A stretch of 25,621 bases of DNA from an archaeon (lineage in GTDB: Archaea > Asgardarchaeota > Hermodarchaeia > Hermodarchaeales > Hermodarchaeaceae). The notes beneath the pieces were generated by a model that searched no databases, had not been told where the DNA came from, and saw only the letters and a program-made list of their open reading frames with translations. How positions within the stretch are numbered: position 1 is the stretch's first letter; each line of letters begins with the position of its first letter. Below are positions 23,883-25,621 of this stretch, piece by piece. The stretch is taken from positions 1 to 25,621 of the forward strand of contig JABXGU010000048.1 of assembly GCA_016550415.1 (NCBI GenBank), written 5' to 3'. Both the position numbers and the translations under genes were made by a program.

Positions 23883-24464
23883 ATGACCTCATTTTTTGTC
23901 GACGCAAGACAAGTTGAACGGGATAGATGGATTTCAGTAGCTATTGACATATCGAATGGGAAATTAGTTGCTAGTATGACTCCAACAAAATCAGCCAAAG
24001 AGGCACTGGGATATATTAACAAAATAGTTCAGCGATTACATCGATCTGATTATCCAGTAAAAGAATATTCTTCTAGCCATGTTATTGAAATTACTAATCG
24101 CTTATGGCAGCTTTTCCAAGGGTACGGTCAGGAGTTTAAAATGGAGGAAATCTCCACAGATGGATGGACAGCTGCGCGTATTGAGATAACGCAAAAATTG
24201 CTTCAAATTCCACGAGGAAGTGTCATAAGTTATGGAGCCTTAGCCAAGCGTGCCCAATCATCACCTCGTGGAGTTGGTTCGGTAATGGCGAGTAATCCAT
24301 TACCTTTAGCAGTTCCGTGTCATAGAGTTATTCATATAGATGGACGGATTGGTAAATTTGGTCGCAGTATAAAAGGTTCTGTGATGAAAGCTGCACTTCT
24401 CCGAGCTGAGGGTGTTCCCTTTCGTAAAAAGGATGTTGTAGAAGAATCAGCCATCATCAAATAG
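23883..24464 (+). CDS. ogt: Methylated-DNA-protein-cysteine methyltransferase
   Basis: A 193-aa O6-alkylguanine-DNA alkyltransferase, a one-turnover DNA repair protein. The C-terminal domain shows IPRGSVISYGALAKRA, SPRGVGSVMASNPLPLAVPCHRVIH (in part), with the acceptor Cys146 in PCHR, and the following GRIGKFG turn. The N-terminal domain (1-95) is the usual RNase-H-like cap. ATG 23883; nadM follows after 16 bases on the same strand, so the two form a likely operon. It is divergent from rtcA. Confidence 0.94.
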   Translation: MTSFFVDARQVERDRWISVAIDISNGKLVASMTPTKSAKEALGYINKIVQRLHRSDYPVKEYSSSHVIEITNRLWQLFQGYGQEFKMEEISTDGWTAARIEITQKLLQIPRGSVISYGALAKRAQSSPRGVGSVMASNPLPLAVPCHRVIHIDGRIGKFGRSIKGSVMKAALLRAEGVPFRKKDVVEESAIIK

Positions 24465-24480
24465 AAAGGTGTAATATCCA

Positions 24481-24993
24481 GTGGCAAAACCAGGATTGTT
24501 CATTGGTCGATTTCAACCACTTCATAAAGGTCATGTCCATGCTTTGGAGGATGCCTTTGCAGAGGAACGCACGCTATTCATCGTGATTGGAAGTGCACAG
24601 GCGTGTTTTACACCAACTAATCCTTTCACAACAGCTGAAAGAATACAAATGCTTCGTGCTACTCTGAATGCTATTAAAATTCCATGTGAACAGTATCTCA
24701 TTATTCCTATTCCAGATATCCATAATTTTCGAAGATGGGTTGACCATGTGGTTCAATTTGTCCCACCTTTCGGTACGTTTTATACTGGTTCGGAATCTAT
24801 GCAACATCTTTTTTCAGAGAAGAAATATCCAGTAAAAATGGTTGAACTTTACAAGCCCGGTATTCTTTCAGGAACAGAGATTCGACGACGAATAGTTAAA
24901 GGAGAGGATTGGAAAACACTTGTTCCACCTGTTGTAGAAGAGCTTATTCAGAAGTTTGATGGTGTGAAGCGGATTCAGTCCCTATCCTATTAG
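24481..24993 (+). CDS. nadM: Nicotinamide-nucleotide adenylyltransferase
   Basis: A 170-aa NadM that makes NAD from NMN and ATP. FIGRFQPLHKGH holds the H-x-G-H nucleotidyltransferase motif (His15, His18), IGSAQACFTPTNPFTTAERIQML is the family adenylate-binding and following stretch (in part), and LSGTEIRRRIVKGEDWKTLVP is the ISTATR-like motif region. Length matches archaeal NadM. The start is GTG 24481 after AAAGGTG. Its 3' end overlaps the convergent MutS-like gene by 50 bases. Confidence 0.95.
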   Translation: MAKPGLFIGRFQPLHKGHVHALEDAFAEERTLFIVIGSAQACFTPTNPFTTAERIQMLRATLNAIKIPCEQYLIIPIPDIHNFRRWVDHVVQFVPPFGTFYTGSESMQHLFSEKKYPVKMVELYKPGILSGTEIRRRIVKGEDWKTLVPPVVEELIQKFDGVKRIQSLSY

Positions 24994-25621
24994 TATCAGC
25001 TCCACGAACGATTTTGAGAATTCGCAGGAATATTTCGCGTTGCTTTTCTTTAGAAGATTTATACAAACGCTCCACAATGAGTTCGGGTGTACTCTTGGCA
25101 ATTTTTCCAAATTGAGGAGAACGATTCACAATTAGATTTAGCTCCCCATCCAAACCTGAAGCCTCAATGCCATCAACTCGTATAGGCAACTTAGACAACT
25201 GGGTTATATCTTCAGCAAGATGGGATACAAAGATTACACAAGAGTTTGGATCCTCAGAGAATAGCTCAAGAATTGCTGCAACTACCTTTGCTGCTGCACC
25301 TGGTTCTGTACTAGCTTCCCATTCATCAAAGCATGCCAATTTTGATGCATTGCTTGTTACTATCTGTGCAAGATTTCTAAGTGAAGATTCAAATGCTCCG
25401 GCAGACAGCATTCCAACAGCTTTAGTGTAATAATATAGTTCATCAAAGATGAATACTTCTGCTTTCTCTGCAGGAACTGGCATCCCCATCTGAGCGAGTA
25501 TTGCAACTTGTCCTAGATTCTGTAAAAGGCAGCTCTTGCCACCACTATTTGCACCGGATAAAAGTATAACACGTTCGCCATTGGTCCCCTCAGGTCTCCA
25601 TTGGGTTTGTCCAATTGCATA
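24944..25621 (-). CDS. MutS-like ATPase, C-terminal part (5'-truncated by window)
   Basis: The frame is open to the window edge, so only the last 225 residues are visible. They form a MutS-family ATPase domain: Walker A LSGANSGGKSCLL, then LAQMGMPVPAEKAEV, FDELYYYTKA, AGAFESSLRNLAQIV, Walker B with the DE pair in LACFDEWEASTEPGAAAKVV and VIFVSHL. The arrangement fits archaeal MutS-related proteins rather than bacterial MutS1; no Smr nuclease domain follows at the C terminus. Its role may be recombination or mismatch-related, but is not established for this family. It is convergent with nadM. Confidence 0.85.
   Translation of the reverse strand, partial: YAIGQTQWRPEGTNGERVILLSGANSGGKSCLLQNLGQVAILAQMGMPVPAEKAEVFIFDELYYYTKAVGMLSAGAFESSLRNLAQIVTSNASKLACFDEWEASTEPGAAAKVVAAILELFSEDPNSCVIFVSHLAEDITQLSKLPIRVDGIEASGLDGELNLIVNRSPQFGKIAKSTPELIVERLYKSSKEKQREIFLRILKIVRGADTNRIGTESASHHQTSE

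Overview
The window is archaeal and most likely from an Asgard archaeon. Archaeal hallmarks are an RpoK/Rpb6 RNA polymerase subunit, a group II chaperonin (thermosome), a 20S proteasome beta subunit, an ATP-dependent DNA ligase, CTP-dependent riboflavin kinase (RibK) with RibL, 4-demethylwyosine synthase (TYW1/Taw1), a Fae-Hps fusion and tRNA genes with bulge-helix-bulge introns. The Asgard assignment rests on a 123-aa protein (10225-10596, minus) that reads as a profilin, a eukaryotic-type actin regulator that in prokaryotes is known from Asgard genomes. Which Asgard lineage it is cannot be told from this window.

Layout. 1-2.2 kb: the end of iorA and all of iorB (indolepyruvate:ferredoxin oxidoreductase). 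2.2-4.0 kb: a MEMO1-family protein divergent from a TrmB-type regulator. 4.0-6.1 kb: four poorly characterised genes, including a zinc-ribbon/winged-helix protein, a winged-helix protein and a coiled-coil protein. 6.1-7.7 kb: a DUF211 protein and fae-hps. 7.8-8.6 kb: a cysteine-rich DUF3795 protein and a small HTH protein. 8.6-10.6 kb, minus strand: profilin, an unknown ORF and a bacterial-type GAPDH. 10.7-14 kb: DUF167, DNA ligase and a radical SAM enzyme. 14.1-16 kb: thermosome and rpoK. 16.2-17.5 kb: tRNA-Thr(CGU), thiL and a tRNA-Lys(CUU) with two introns. 17.6-20.1 kb: ribL convergent with a translin / endonuclease V / ribK operon. 20.1-25.6 kb: TYW1, proteasome beta, NOG1-like GTPase, RtcA, an O6-alkylguanine-DNA alkyltransferase, NadM and the C-terminal part of a MutS-like ATPase.

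Themes. Cofactor genes are dispersed but complementary: ThiL (TPP), RibK and RibL (FMN, FAD) and NadM (NAD). RNA processing and repair genes cluster between 17.4 and 24 kb (intron-bearing tRNA, EndoV, translin, TYW1, NOG1, RtcA). Central carbon metabolism is represented by Fae-Hps, GAPDH and IorAB. Genes are tightly packed; no gap without a gene exceeds about 205 bases, and several convergent neighbours overlap at their 3' ends.

Most notable observations: (1) the proteasome beta subunit has Ala where the catalytic Thr1 should be, with the rest of the active site intact; (2) tRNA-Lys carries a canonical anticodon-loop intron and a second 24-nt intron in the T-loop within a textbook bulge-helix-bulge; (3) the profilin retains the Trp/Tyr pair of eukaryotic profilins; (4) GAPDH is of the bacterial/eukaryotic class; (5) the ORF after profilin is open in the same frame back to profilin's amber stop and lacks a normal start codon. 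I saw no CRISPR array, insertion sequence, prophage or rRNA.
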